NCBI RefSeq assembly: GCF_018860365.1
Contig: NZ_JAHKPO010000018.1
Coordinates: 248,001 to 312,000 of the forward strand
Source of the DNA: Arenibacter algicola
GTDB taxonomy: Bacteria > Bacteroidota > Bacteroidia > Flavobacteriales > Flavobacteriaceae
DNA: 64,000 bases
Direction of reading: 5' to 3'
Positions within the stretch are counted from its first letter, which is position 1. Every line of letters begins with the position of its first letter. The notes under the pieces are model-generated. The model was not told the DNA's origin, ran no database searches, and saw only the letters and a list, made by a program, of their open reading frames with translations. Both the position numbers and the translations under genes were made by a program. This document shows, piece after piece, positions 35,277 through 43,562 of the stretch.

Positions 35277-35751
35277 GAGGGGTATTAAAACCATATCTAG
35301 GCAACTACCGTTATTCTAAAGATAATGAAGTTATAATAATCGCAAAATAAATAATGTTAGTAGCTTTCAATTCTGAACAAGTGACTGTTAAGGCACGAGC
35401 CTGCCTCGCCGTCAGGCAGGCGAGACCCTCGCGCCAGAGGGGCAGCTGTTCTATCGTCAGTTCAAGTGAAATGGCGATAGCCATTTTGTATGGAGAATAG
35501 GTTAGGTTTAGATTGTCTTCTTCTCGATACAATTTTATTTCATTACTCTCCATAAAACCACCTGCCCGACTGGCTGGCGGTCCTGTCTGCCGATAGGCGG
35601 GCTCGAAGTGATGGGGACTGTTAAGGCACGAGCAAGATGCTCGCGCCAGCGGGGGCTAAACAGATACAATCGTGGTTTGTCCGGTCGAGCGGAGTCGAGA
35701 CCTCAATAAAAGTTATTATTGTCCTATACCTCTCGACTGCGCTCGGGGAGA
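35277..35751. repeat. Composite palindromic block, copy B
   Basis: Same element order as copy A. The first GGCACGAG hairpin is 46 nt long (35392-35437) against 25 nt in A. The 21-bp difference is a GC-rich nested palindrome (CCTGCCTCGCC...GGCAGGCGAG) and accounts for the offset rising from 1467 to 1488. The second hairpin (35625-35649) is of normal size. Confidence 0.9.
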
Positions 35752-35830
35752 CAACAGAGAAAGGTTAATTGAAAGTGCGAAATCGAAGTAGGGGAGGGTT
35801 CAAAGTTGGACGCCATAGTGAGCTTATCGA

Positions 35831-35875
35831 TCGTCAGTTCGAGTGAAATGGCGATAGCCATTTAGTATCGAGAAC
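35831..35875. repeat. Solitary GTTCGAG/AAATGGC hairpin element
   Basis: A third copy of the element found in blocks A and B: GTTCGAGTGAAATGGCGATA followed by GCCATTT and TATCGAGAAC. The inner part is a perfect 7-bp stem AAATGGC-GATA-GCCATTT. It lies just beyond the end of the DUF1398 gene and could act as a terminator-like or REP-like hairpin. Confidence 0.85.
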
Positions 35876-35889
35876 GGCGTAGCCTGTAT

Positions 35890-36297
35890 TTAATGAGGTA
35901 TCTCCTCAACTAAAATGCTATTGTTGGCCTTGTCAAAGTAGGTACAGGTCATTTCTTCCATAAGTACGACCCATTTTTCAATTCCTGATTTTGACGCGTC
36001 ATTGCAAAATGTAGGATAATCCGTTTTTCCTTCTTGATGCGCTTTTAATTGGGTTTGAAATTCTTCCTTATTGGATGTTTGTGCAATATTTAGGGAAGCG
36101 TACTTTGCGGGTGACCTTATTATGTAGTCATTAACACCATAATAATCCGTATGCCCATCCGCTACAAAAGTTTCATAATGGGAAACCCCTAATTTTTTAA
36201 GATCTTGAATATAAGTTGGAAAGTCAGCACCCGATTTTACTTTGCTGTGTGCTTTTTTTATTTCATCTGCCCTAAATGTTCTTTGTTGATTTTTCAT
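35890..36297 (-). CDS. DUF1398 domain-containing protein
   Basis: About 135 residues from the ATG at 36297 (MKNQQRTF). It matches the DUF1398/YbcV family: 'KAHSKVKSGADFPTYIQDLKKLGVSHYETFVADGHTDYYG' and 'FCNDASKSGIEKWVVLMEEMTCTYFDKANNSILVEEIP'. The family is small, cytoplasmic and of unknown function. A monocistronic gene. Confidence 0.9.
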   Translation of the reverse strand: MKNQQRTFRADEIKKAHSKVKSGADFPTYIQDLKKLGVSHYETFVADGHTDYYGVNDYIIRSPAKYASLNIAQTSNKEEFQTQLKAHQEGKTDYPTFCNDASKSGIEKWVVLMEEMTCTYFDKANNSILVEEIPH

Positions 36298-36438
36298 AGT
36301 TAAACGATTTGATGGATTCACGAAACCATAATGTTTAAAGCAGTTAAATGATTATGTACTATCTCACTGTTTTACAATTATGATTACTATGCAAAGGTTC
36401 AACATCCAAAATAATTGTAATTGTAAAAAATCGTTTTG

Positions 36439-37203
36439 TTATAGGAAGCGTTTAAAATTTTCAGGGGTTTCTCCAGTAAACTGTTTGAAATTTTTAATGA
36501 AATGGGCTTGGTCAAAGAAATTGTTGTCGTAGCAGATTTCTGTCAGCGAATTTCTTGTGTTAAGACTGTCAAGTATCCTGTTAAAACGTACAATTGAAGC
36601 GAATTTTTTAGGGCTTGATCCTACAACTTTTCTAAAACGCTTTTCAAAAGGACTTTGACTGATAAATAATTTCTGGTTTAGTTCTTTTATTCTGACTGCT
36701 CCGTTGCTCTGATAAATGAGCTTAATAGCTTCGGCAATCAATTTGTCCGTTTCAATGTCTTTAAGTTGTGATAACAAAAACTGTTCAACGACAATGATTC
36801 GTTGCTCTTCGGTTGTGGCTAAAGTTAATTTTTCCTCCACTTCGGATATATTGTTTTTATCAAAAATATCGTCAAGTGAAAGACTTAGATTATATAGTTC
36901 GTTAGCAGGAAGGGAAGTGAAATGGGTGAATCCAATTTCGGTAAAATATACTAGAATTGTTCCGATACCTGCAGAGTTTTTAAAGATTCTATACCTATCG
37001 GAAATCCCTGTTATTCCCGATGAATTGAGTTTGTTCTCTATATTTCCCTTTACGATAGCAAGCTGTCCTTTGTATTGAAACCCCATTACCAAACCTGATG
37101 GTGGAAAAACTTTATATTCACTTTCCATTTCATTCTCCGATACAACAAGATATTTGATGTAGGGCCTTAAACTTTCATTCGGAAAATATTTATAGAACTG
37201 CAT
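36439..37203 (-). CDS. AraC-family transcriptional regulator (DUF6597-type N-terminus)
   Basis: A 254-residue regulator. The N-terminal part ('MQFYKYFPNESLRPYIKYLVVSENEMESEYKVFPPSGLVMGFQYKG') has the DUF6597 cupin-like sensing domain. The C-terminal 100 residues are the double HTH: 'GAVRIKELNQKLFISQSPFEKRFRKVVGSSPKKF' and 'SLTEICYDNNFFDQAHFIKNFKQFTGETPENFKRF'. The ligand is unknown and no obvious target gene is adjacent. Confidence 0.92.
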   Translation of the reverse strand: MQFYKYFPNESLRPYIKYLVVSENEMESEYKVFPPSGLVMGFQYKGQLAIVKGNIENKLNSSGITGISDRYRIFKNSAGIGTILVYFTEIGFTHFTSLPANELYNLSLSLDDIFDKNNISEVEEKLTLATTEEQRIIVVEQFLLSQLKDIETDKLIAEAIKLIYQSNGAVRIKELNQKLFISQSPFEKRFRKVVGSSPKKFASIVRFNRILDSLNTRNSLTEICYDNNFFDQAHFIKNFKQFTGETPENFKRFL

Positions 37204-37308
37204 TTCTCGCTATGGTTAGTGTGCTTGTTACCAACAATTGAGTATAGTTAAAAGTACCTATATTCCGTTTTTATAAATAGAATTAATACCTTTTACATCA
37301 ATTCTATT

Positions 37309-38406
37309 TCATTGTCTGTCCTTTTGCTCAGAATATACCTTTTTCATCACTTCCGTTTTACCTTCATCCTCTGCTATGGCATGGGTGGTAAACATCATTA
37401 CTCCGGTCGACTTACCAGCTAGTCCGCCACGCAATACCGTTTCAAAGGCTTCATTGGTAACTATGCCCGGCTCATTGTAGGCCTGGACAATGGGCCATAT
37501 TTTTGGGTAGGCATTATCTTCAGCATCTATCTTTTTACTAAACCATTCAATGTTCTCCTCCACCCAATTGGGGTCTCTGCCCATTCTTTGGTGGTAGACC
37601 ATAGGCGAAAAAACATCCACGGTTTTTTTCAAAAGATCATAATCCAAACCCAGAATACGTTCTCTGGCGCCATTAAATTCTTCGTCGTTCCACGGACAAT
37701 GATAAAGGCCAAGTAGGGCTCTGGGTTTAATTTCGGCCATAATGCTCTTAATATTGGAAGTCCAATCGTAAATAACCTGGCAACGCCATTTTCGCCATGC
37801 CGAATCATGGTTGTTAAGAATGTATTCTGCCTTTTCAGCATTTGTGGCATCTGGCAAACGGATATTGCTATCCTTTGAAAAACTATTTAAACAATGCTTG
37901 CAAAAGCAAGTTTCAGGCAAAATGGGTTCCGGGTCTTCAAATTGGGCATGCCAGTGTACATAGTCCATCCACACCCCATCCAGATCATACTCTAGTAGCA
38001 AGTCGCGCAGCTGGTCAAAACGATATTTTCTGAAACCTGGTTCGGTAGGGCAGGCACCCATAAACCAGGTGGCGGCCGCAACCCTTTCTCCTTTTTCATT
38101 TATGGCCCAGGCCTCAGGATGGGTATCCACGTAACCTTTGCCGTTCAAAGTGGCGAATTCGGCATATACCCTGGCCCCTTCGGCCCTTGCCCTGTCTATC
38201 ATGTCCTCGTTAATGGATCCGCTGTGGACAAATATGGCATTTACCCCAAGGTCGTTTAGTTTATACCCTTTGTCCCATAGGGGTTTGGGGTTCCCGTAGA
38301 TACCCCTAATTTCAATGGTTTTAGTTGAAGATGACCCACAGGACACAAGTCCGAGCATTGAAAAAAGGAATAGGTAGGAACATCGGAGTTTTAGGTTTGA
38401 AGTCAT
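37309..38406 (-). CDS. GHL10-like (putative glycosyl hydrolase) lipoprotein
   Basis: A 365-residue lipoprotein (lipobox MLGLVSC) with a TIM-barrel-like body of the GHL10/'family 10 glycosylhydrolase-like' group: 'GVNAIFVHSGSINEDMIDRARAEGARVYAEFATLNG', 'HPEAWAINEKGERVAAATWFMGACPTEPGFRKYRFDQLRDLL' and 'YDLDGVWMDYVHWHA'. The barrel also carries a Cys cluster (CFCKHC). The Asp after VWM is a likely catalytic or sugar-binding residue. The enzyme activity is unknown. It ends a group of minus-strand genes including an amidohydrolase and a dehydrogenase. Confidence 0.8.
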   Translation of the reverse strand: MTSNLKLRCSYLFLFSMLGLVSCGSSSTKTIEIRGIYGNPKPLWDKGYKLNDLGVNAIFVHSGSINEDMIDRARAEGARVYAEFATLNGKGYVDTHPEAWAINEKGERVAAATWFMGACPTEPGFRKYRFDQLRDLLLEYDLDGVWMDYVHWHAQFEDPEPILPETCFCKHCLNSFSKDSNIRLPDATNAEKAEYILNNHDSAWRKWRCQVIYDWTSNIKSIMAEIKPRALLGLYHCPWNDEEFNGARERILGLDYDLLKKTVDVFSPMVYHQRMGRDPNWVEENIEWFSKKIDAEDNAYPKIWPIVQAYNEPGIVTNEAFETVLRGGLAGKSTGVMMFTTHAIAEDEGKTEVMKKVYSEQKDRQ

Positions 38407-38528
38407 TCCCTTTAATTTTTGACAATTAATTTACAACTTCCCGCACAATATTATTGCATGTATTGGCACGATTATGAATGCGGATCAACGTAAAATGGAT
38501 GTATTATGCCCTTAAATGGATAGAATCC

Positions 38529-39236
38529 TTATTTTATTCCTCCGAAAGCCCCAAAACACATATTCTTATGCAATATCTCCACCTTGCTAAAGCCTAACTT
38601 TTTCATAAGGTCCATCTGATAGTTCATAGATCTTGGAGAATCCTCTTTGTCCACATAATCCAACACTTTTTTCCTGTAGTCCTTTCCGCCCAATTCCTCC
38701 AAATAGTCCCCATATCTTTCCCAGGTATATTCATTTAATATTTCGCTGTCCTGGGTAATCAGGTCCGAAATCATAAAACAGCCTCCTGGCTTTAGCAGGC
38801 CATATATTTTTTTAAAGGTGTTTTCCCAATCTTGGTCGTCCCTTAAATGGTGCAGTACGGCTCCTGCTAAAATAATATCGAAATGGTTTTGCTTTAAAGG
38901 TACCTCCCTGACATCTCCCTTTACTATATGCACCTTTCTATTGGTCTGTTCAGATACCCTTTCTAAGGCCTTGTCCAACATGGGACCACTAAGGTCTACC
39001 AGGGTACATTCCAGGTTGGAAAGTTTGGAGAGCATTTTTAGGGAATAGTTTCCCGCGCCACATCCTATGTCCAATAATTGCTCGGCATTGGGGGCAATTC
39101 TTTTGGCTGCTTCGGTAATCAGCTCCAAGGAAATTTTTGCGTCGATGGTGGTAAGTTGCCCAGTGTCCAAATTGGAGAAACGCTCCACATCCTTGTCGAA
39201 ACGTTCCCTGATCTCCGTTATGGTTGATTTTTTCAT
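38529..39236 (-). CDS. Class I SAM-dependent methyltransferase
   Basis: About 235 residues from the ATG at 39236 (MKKSTITEIRERF). An upstream in-frame ATG at 39305 would overlap the dehydrogenase by 38 bp and adds a non-family tail, so I prefer the inner start. SAM-binding motif I is 'LLDIGCGAGNYSLKML'; motif II/III is 'VDLSGPMLDKALERVSEQ' and 'VKGDVREVPLKQNHFDIILAGAVLHHL'. The substrate is unknown. It lies 31 bp downstream of the Ldh_2-type gene. Confidence 0.9.
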   Translation of the reverse strand: MKKSTITEIRERFDKDVERFSNLDTGQLTTIDAKISLELITEAAKRIAPNAEQLLDIGCGAGNYSLKMLSKLSNLECTLVDLSGPMLDKALERVSEQTNRKVHIVKGDVREVPLKQNHFDIILAGAVLHHLRDDQDWENTFKKIYGLLKPGGCFMISDLITQDSEILNEYTWERYGDYLEELGGKDYRKKVLDYVDKEDSPRSMNYQMDLMKKLGFSKVEILHKNMCFGAFGGIK

Positions 39237-39267
39237 TACTTGTAAAGTATATATAAGTTCTTCTTTT

Positions 39268-40275
39268 TTATGATTCGGCCAGGGCCATAATCTTTTCCCA
39301 AACACTATCGCTAACGGGCATCCCGTTCTTTAGATTTTCTTCCCTGGTAAGGGCACTTCTTTCCCCGGGATAATAAATTTTATCTCCGGCCTGCATGGGT
39401 TCTACATCATGGGTATAGTCAATAATTTCATTTAATAGTTTTTCCTGTAGTGCCTTGTCCTTAAAAACTTCTTGGTAAATGCAAAGGTACACCTGGGATA
39501 TCCCCGTTTCAAAATCCTTTTGCCCTACTTTATAGGTAGAATTTCCGGCGGACAATAAGGTGGCCAACATATCCAAAATTATGGATAGGGCGGAACCTTT
39601 CCAATACCCAATGGGCAGACCACGTTCCTTTAATGTAATCTTCTCGGGATCGTTGGACAGTTCGTCATTGGCATCCCAACCCCCTGGGAAGGGCAGTTTT
39701 TTTCCCCTTAGTTTATAGTCATTGATCTTCCCGAAAGCGAACTGGGAAATGGCCATATCCAGTACCACATTGCCCCCCTTCCTTGGAATGGATACAATGA
39801 ACGGGTTGTTGCCAATTCGGCTGTCATTACCGCCCCAAGGCGGCATATTGGGCTGTGTATTGGTGAATAGGATGGAAATGCAACCTGCATCCGCTGCAAA
39901 CTTTCCATAGGTGCCGCCGCGCATCCAATGATTGGTGTTGCGCAATGCTACAAGGCCCATGCCATGTGTTTTGGCTAGTTCCACGGCCCGATTGGTACAC
40001 TTGGTAGCATTGATGATACCAGGGCCATAATTCCCGTCCCAGCGTTCTATACTGCCAAATGACTCCACTTTTTCAGCCTCGGCATCAATCTTAACGGAAC
40101 CGTTTTCCACATATTCCAAAAAAAGGGGTACCCTGTTGATACCATGGGAATTTACACCGGCCAAGGTACTTTCAGTATAGGTTTGGGCCAGTAAGTGTGC
40201 CTTTTCCTGAGGAAACTTATATTTTAGGAACAGTTTGTAGAGTACATCCTGCATATGTTGGGAGTTAATTTGCAT
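39268..40275 (-). CDS. Malate/L-lactate dehydrogenase family (Ldh_2) oxidoreductase, 2,3-diketo-L-gulonate reductase-like
   Basis: A 335-residue NAD(P)-dependent enzyme of the Ldh_2/YiaK/YlbC family. Signatures are 'GVNSHGINRVPLFLEYVENG' (catalytic His), 'DGNYGPGIINATKCTNRAVELAK', 'ALRNTNHWMRGGTYGKFAADAGC' and 'PWGGNDSRIGNNPFIVSIPR'. Relatives reduce 2,3-diketo-L-gulonate or oxidise (S)-hydroxy acids. With carbohydrate genes around, a sugar-acid substrate is likely but unproven. Confidence 0.93.
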   Translation of the reverse strand: MQINSQHMQDVLYKLFLKYKFPQEKAHLLAQTYTESTLAGVNSHGINRVPLFLEYVENGSVKIDAEAEKVESFGSIERWDGNYGPGIINATKCTNRAVELAKTHGMGLVALRNTNHWMRGGTYGKFAADAGCISILFTNTQPNMPPWGGNDSRIGNNPFIVSIPRKGGNVVLDMAISQFAFGKINDYKLRGKKLPFPGGWDANDELSNDPEKITLKERGLPIGYWKGSALSIILDMLATLLSAGNSTYKVGQKDFETGISQVYLCIYQEVFKDKALQEKLLNEIIDYTHDVEPMQAGDKIYYPGERSALTREENLKNGMPVSDSVWEKIMALAES

Positions 40276-40355
40276 GGTTTTTATTTGTTTTATGGTTGAT
40301 AGTAAACAACAATCCTTCCGACTGCTGTGATTATAGGTTAATTATGTGCGATAAT

Positions 40356-41789
40356 CTATTTTTCAATGAGCAAATTTTCCAAGTACCTCAGTGCTGAGGC
40401 TATTAAATTTTTCCGATTCTTGGCCTTTTCTTTAAAGGAAAGGAGGGTCTTTCTATTTATTTGCCTTCCCTTAATAAAAATGGTTGAAGGGTTTTTCAAT
40501 GTGGATAATTCTATTAACGGGTTATGATCTACAAGAAGCAAATTGGCAACTTTACCTACTTCAATAGTTCCCAGTTGGTGCATAATGGAATGTGTTTGAG
40601 CAGCATTTACCGTGGCCGTTTTCAAAACTTCGTAATTGGAAAGTCCTGCCTCCTTGTAAAATGCAAGTTCTTTATGAATTGAAAATCCAGGCAGTGTAAC
40701 TCCTATTCCTGCATCGGTTCCACATATAATTGGAACCCCGGCCTTGTGGAGTTCGGCAACGATTTCCAAATGAAAATCGTGTTGATTTTTTATTCTATCC
40801 ACCACATTGGAATCTTCCATCTTGGCATTGTGCCAGCGGTTAAACTGATTTTTACTGTCTACTTTTTTGATGAGTGGATTCATATAGGATAAAGGTTCCG
40901 CCTCTAAAATGGAATCGTTTATCATCATCTGATAAATATTGTTGAACACCGTTAGCGTTGGGCAATAACTGCTATGCTTTGAATTGGAAATTGAATCGAT
41001 TATAGGTTGTAGTTTAATGGTGTCTAAATTGAACTGCAAAGGTTGTTGCACAATTTCTTCGGCGTGTTCAATAGATTTGATCTGTGGATTTAAGTGATAT
41101 GAAAAGGGCACTTTTTGTGAAGGATGGGCAACGATATCCATTTTGGAAATGCCAGCCTGTTTTACAACAGCATCAAATATATCCCTATCCAATCCATAAT
41201 AGGTTTTAATAAAATCATAGCCTCTGTCCTTATAGGAAATCACTTTATCTTTGGCTTCACTGGGACTGGTTAAATTTAAATTATCGTCACCTATAAATTC
41301 CGGGCCTGTGAGCTTAGGCCCCGTTGTGTAAAAGTAGGGGGAAAGTATTTTATCATTGTTTACATCTTCCTTGATTCTTAAATGCATTGGTATACCCCAT
41401 ACATTTCTAACCGCAGTGACACCATTGGCAAGGTACAGTCCAAGTTCGTATTTGTCCCATACGTGCACATGCATATCTATGAGTCCGGGGAGTAGAAATT
41501 TACCTTGGGCATCAACAATCTCTACTTCTTTGTTGGGTAGGCTTTCGGAGATACTTTTAATGAAACCATCTTGGATATACACCATTTTATTGGCCAAGAC
41601 AGTATCTTGGAACATTGGAATTATGTTTACATTGGTTATAAGATAGGTTGTGTTATTGGAAGCCGGCACATTCTTGATTTTCAAATAACTCGTCCCCAAT
41701 ATGTCCAGCCCCAATGCAATGATGGCAGCTATAATTACCATACCAACAATCCCAAGGAAAATTTTCAAAAGGCGTTTTAATAGTTTCAT
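40356..41789 (-). CDS. Membrane-anchored amidohydrolase family protein
   Basis: A 477-residue metal-dependent amidohydrolase with an N-terminal membrane segment (about 10-30). Family motifs are 'GKFLLPGLIDMHVHVWDKY' (H-x-H metal ligands), 'GVTAVRNVWG', 'VAHPSQ', 'KSIEHAEEI' and 'ICGTDAGIGVTLPGFSIHKELAF' followed by 'LKTATVNAAQTHSI' and 'GKVANLLLVDHNPL'. The pattern is that of imidazolonepropionase or prolidase-like secreted hydrolases in Bacteroidota. The substrate is unknown. It is monocistronic. Confidence 0.92.
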   Translation of the reverse strand: MKLLKRLLKIFLGIVGMVIIAAIIALGLDILGTSYLKIKNVPASNNTTYLITNVNIIPMFQDTVLANKMVYIQDGFIKSISESLPNKEVEIVDAQGKFLLPGLIDMHVHVWDKYELGLYLANGVTAVRNVWGIPMHLRIKEDVNNDKILSPYFYTTGPKLTGPEFIGDDNLNLTSPSEAKDKVISYKDRGYDFIKTYYGLDRDIFDAVVKQAGISKMDIVAHPSQKVPFSYHLNPQIKSIEHAEEIVQQPLQFNLDTIKLQPIIDSISNSKHSSYCPTLTVFNNIYQMMINDSILEAEPLSYMNPLIKKVDSKNQFNRWHNAKMEDSNVVDRIKNQHDFHLEIVAELHKAGVPIICGTDAGIGVTLPGFSIHKELAFYKEAGLSNYEVLKTATVNAAQTHSIMHQLGTIEVGKVANLLLVDHNPLIELSTLKNPSTIFIKGRQINRKTLLSFKEKAKNRKNLIASALRYLENLLIEK

Positions 41790-42003
41790 TTATCCAATAG
41801 GCGCTAAAATGCTGGTGTAAAATTAATATCGATGTTTTGGTAACTAATTTAGTAAATACATATCGAACCTGCCCAATTGAATCTAGAAATTCAGGCCTGT
41901 TAGGATTATAGGTCTAGGAGGATTATACAGGATAGGAATAGTGACGGACAAAAAGCAAGAAGTTTTTTCTTAGGAATAGGGGAGGACTAAATTAAGATCT
42001 GTA

Positions 42004-42126
42004 CTAGCTATTGGTTCTATCTTTCTTATTCAGTAATCCGTAGATGATATTGATGGGGAAAATAATTTGACCTAAGATTGTTATGAATACTATTAAGATA
42101 AGGCTATTGTTAAAGTCATATTCCAT
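42004..42126 (-). CDS. Small membrane protein (40 residues), tentative
   Basis: ATG at 42126, stop at 42004. The sequence starts MEYDFNNSLILIVFIT and ends LLNKKDRTNS: one membrane helix, a short hydrophobic second part ('IIFPINIIYGLL') and a charged C-terminus. It starts 10 nt after the stop of the 33-residue ORF upstream, in another frame. The pattern is coding-like (hydrophobic core, charged tail) but short frames in AT-rich DNA can mislead. Confidence 0.4.
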   Translation of the reverse strand: MEYDFNNSLILIVFITILGQIIFPINIIYGLLNKKDRTNS

Positions 42127-42136
42127 AATATTATCT

Positions 42137-42238
42137 CTAAAATAGAGATAAAACAAGTACAATAAAAGTTCCTCCAAAAGTAAAACCTATATGAAACCAA
42201 TTAAACCATTTGGATAAGGTTTTATTGGCTTTTCCCAT
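42137..42238 (-). CDS. Small membrane protein (33 residues), tentative
   Basis: ATG at 42238, stop at 42137. It opens with the basic segment MGKANKTLSKWFNWFH and continues as one hydrophobic helix (IGFTFGGTFIVLVLSLF). Basic head plus single helix is typical of small membrane peptides, including type I toxins. It is followed immediately by a second small membrane ORF. A frameshifted remnant of one longer gene is another reading. Confidence 0.4.
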   Translation of the reverse strand: MGKANKTLSKWFNWFHIGFTFGGTFIVLVLSLF

Positions 42239-42300
42239 AATCCAATACCTTATATAGTCCAATATATTGGTATATATTTCAAGGTATTTTGGAACGGATA

Positions 42301-42729
42301 TTATTGTTTGTACATTTTACCTTGATTTACCACATCCTTACCATTAACGGTCATGGTAGATTTATAGGTGAAACAATTCCCCTCTATTTTTATTACTTCC
42401 ATCAAAATACCATTAATTTGATTAATATATTTTTGGGCCACTGTAAGTTCTGATTTGGATTCGTCATAGGTTAGGCGAAAAGTACAGTTATTTATCCATT
42501 CAATTTTGGAATGTTCAATTTTAGGAGCCGTCGAACCGTGATCGTTTCCCGGAATTTCTACCTTATATTCCGTTTGGTAATTCCCTTCCCTGACCAATCT
42601 CCATGTTACTGGGGCGGCCCCGCTTGTGTGGACCAAAAAGGTGCCATTTGTAAAGTCTGTGCAATCCAGTTCCTGTGCGCTGGCGAATATTCCGGATAAT
42701 GATAAAATAAATAGGATGGTTTTCTTCAT
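42301..42729 (-). CDS. Exported protein of unknown function
   Basis: A 142-residue secreted protein with a clear signal peptide (MKKTILFILSLSGIFASA-Q). The mature part is beta-rich: 'GTFLVHTSGAAPVTWRLVREGNYQTEYKVEI', 'IEWINNCTFRLTYDESKS' and 'INQINGILMEVIKIEGNCFTYKSTMTVNG'. It may be a lipocalin/DUF-type small domain with one disulfide-compatible Cys pair. The family is not recognised. Confidence 0.75.
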   Translation of the reverse strand: MKKTILFILSLSGIFASAQELDCTDFTNGTFLVHTSGAAPVTWRLVREGNYQTEYKVEIPGNDHGSTAPKIEHSKIEWINNCTFRLTYDESKSELTVAQKYINQINGILMEVIKIEGNCFTYKSTMTVNGKDVVNQGKMYKQ

Positions 42730-42871
42730 AAGAGGCGCAAAGATGTGACTTAATACAATATTTTCAAATCCAATTCAGATTTAATACAATCTATTTTGGC
42801 AATTAAGTACAACAGTCTCCTAGAACCATGCGTTACAGGTTTTAAATTGCTAATTTTAGATCAAGAAGCGG

Positions 42872-43405
42872 TTATGAATTCTTGGTAGGAGTCTTTAATT
42901 TTCCATAATATTCTACATCGACTAATTCCTTGGTCTCCAATCTAAATTCTCTGCGCATTATTCCTTCCAATTCAAATCCTTTTTTTTCGGCTAGGCGTTT
43001 ACTACCAATATTTTCAGTTCCATTTCTTAAAAATATTTTTTCCATTTTCAGATTTTCAAAACAATATTTAATGGTTTCATCAATGGCTATGGACATTATT
43101 CCTTTTCCTTCATATGCCTTGTCTATAAAATAACCTAATTCACATTTTGGAACCCGCCAATCGATATTTTTAACAAACATCATACCTATCAAAACTTGTT
43201 GGGAATAAATTCCCAAGGCATAAATTTCCTTCTTTTTTGTTTTTTGCGTTAACTCCTTTAAATAATTGATAGTCGAATCAATATTTTCGTTCTTTTTTAA
43301 GGTAAGGGGAAAATATCTAGCTAATCTTTCCTTATTTCTGTTTATCAGGCTAAATAATTCTTTCGCCTCTTTTTCCGCTATTGTTTGGAGATGAATTTTA
43401 TTCAT
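42872..43405 (-). CDS. GNAT acetyltransferase (RimJ/RimL type)
   Basis: About 177 residues from the ATG at 43405 (MNKIHLQTI). Acetyl-CoA binding is suggested by 'GYFIDKAYEGKGIMSIAIDETIKYCFENLKMEKIFLRNGTENIGSKRLAEKKGFELEGIMR', the typical Q/RxxGxG/A region (here YEGKG) followed by the 'N-x-x-S/A-x-x-L-x-E-K-x-G-F' motif of RimJ/RimL relatives. The substrate is unknown. A second GNAT gene follows upstream at 43563. Confidence 0.92.
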   Translation of the reverse strand: MNKIHLQTIAEKEAKELFSLINRNKERLARYFPLTLKKNENIDSTINYLKELTQKTKKKEIYALGIYSQQVLIGMMFVKNIDWRVPKCELGYFIDKAYEGKGIMSIAIDETIKYCFENLKMEKIFLRNGTENIGSKRLAEKKGFELEGIMRREFRLETKELVDVEYYGKLKTPTKNS

Positions 43406-43562
43406 AATTATGGCCAATGGTTAGTGTATGAAACGGGAATAGGATTTCTGCATCAACATTTTGTTATTGCGCATTATTCCGTTAACTGGTCATTGCAAAT
43501 GTGCACAGACTTTCGCTTTAACTGTTATGGAGAATGTTTCAAACACCCTGTTGCAAGACGTT

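Larger units (their letters stand above)
35156..35889. other. Palindrome-rich spacer, contains duplicated block B
   Basis: About 730 bp without a credible gene. The first 120 bp should hold the promoter of the 152-residue gene. Then comes block B (35277-35751) and a further lone hairpin (35831-35875). An 80-codon minus-strand frame at 35311-35553 runs through the repeats and is not called. Confidence 0.8.
41790..42300. other. Intergenic region with two very small minus-strand ORFs
   Basis: About 510 bp. The right half (42004-42238) has two short hydrophobic ORFs, called below. The left half (41790-42000) is AT-rich and should hold the promoter of the amidohydrolase. I see no RNA or repeat. 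Confidence 0.6.

Noticed and set aside
35311..35553. 80-codon minus-strand frame inside the palindromic block
   Set aside because: It is a reading frame through REP-like repeats; the matching region of copy A does not preserve it.
38529..39305. Longer start (39305) for the methyltransferase
   Set aside because: It would overlap the dehydrogenase by 38 bp and adds 23 residues (MFGKRLWPWPNHKK...) that lie in the dehydrogenase frame shadow; the inner ATG at 39236 begins the family-like sequence.
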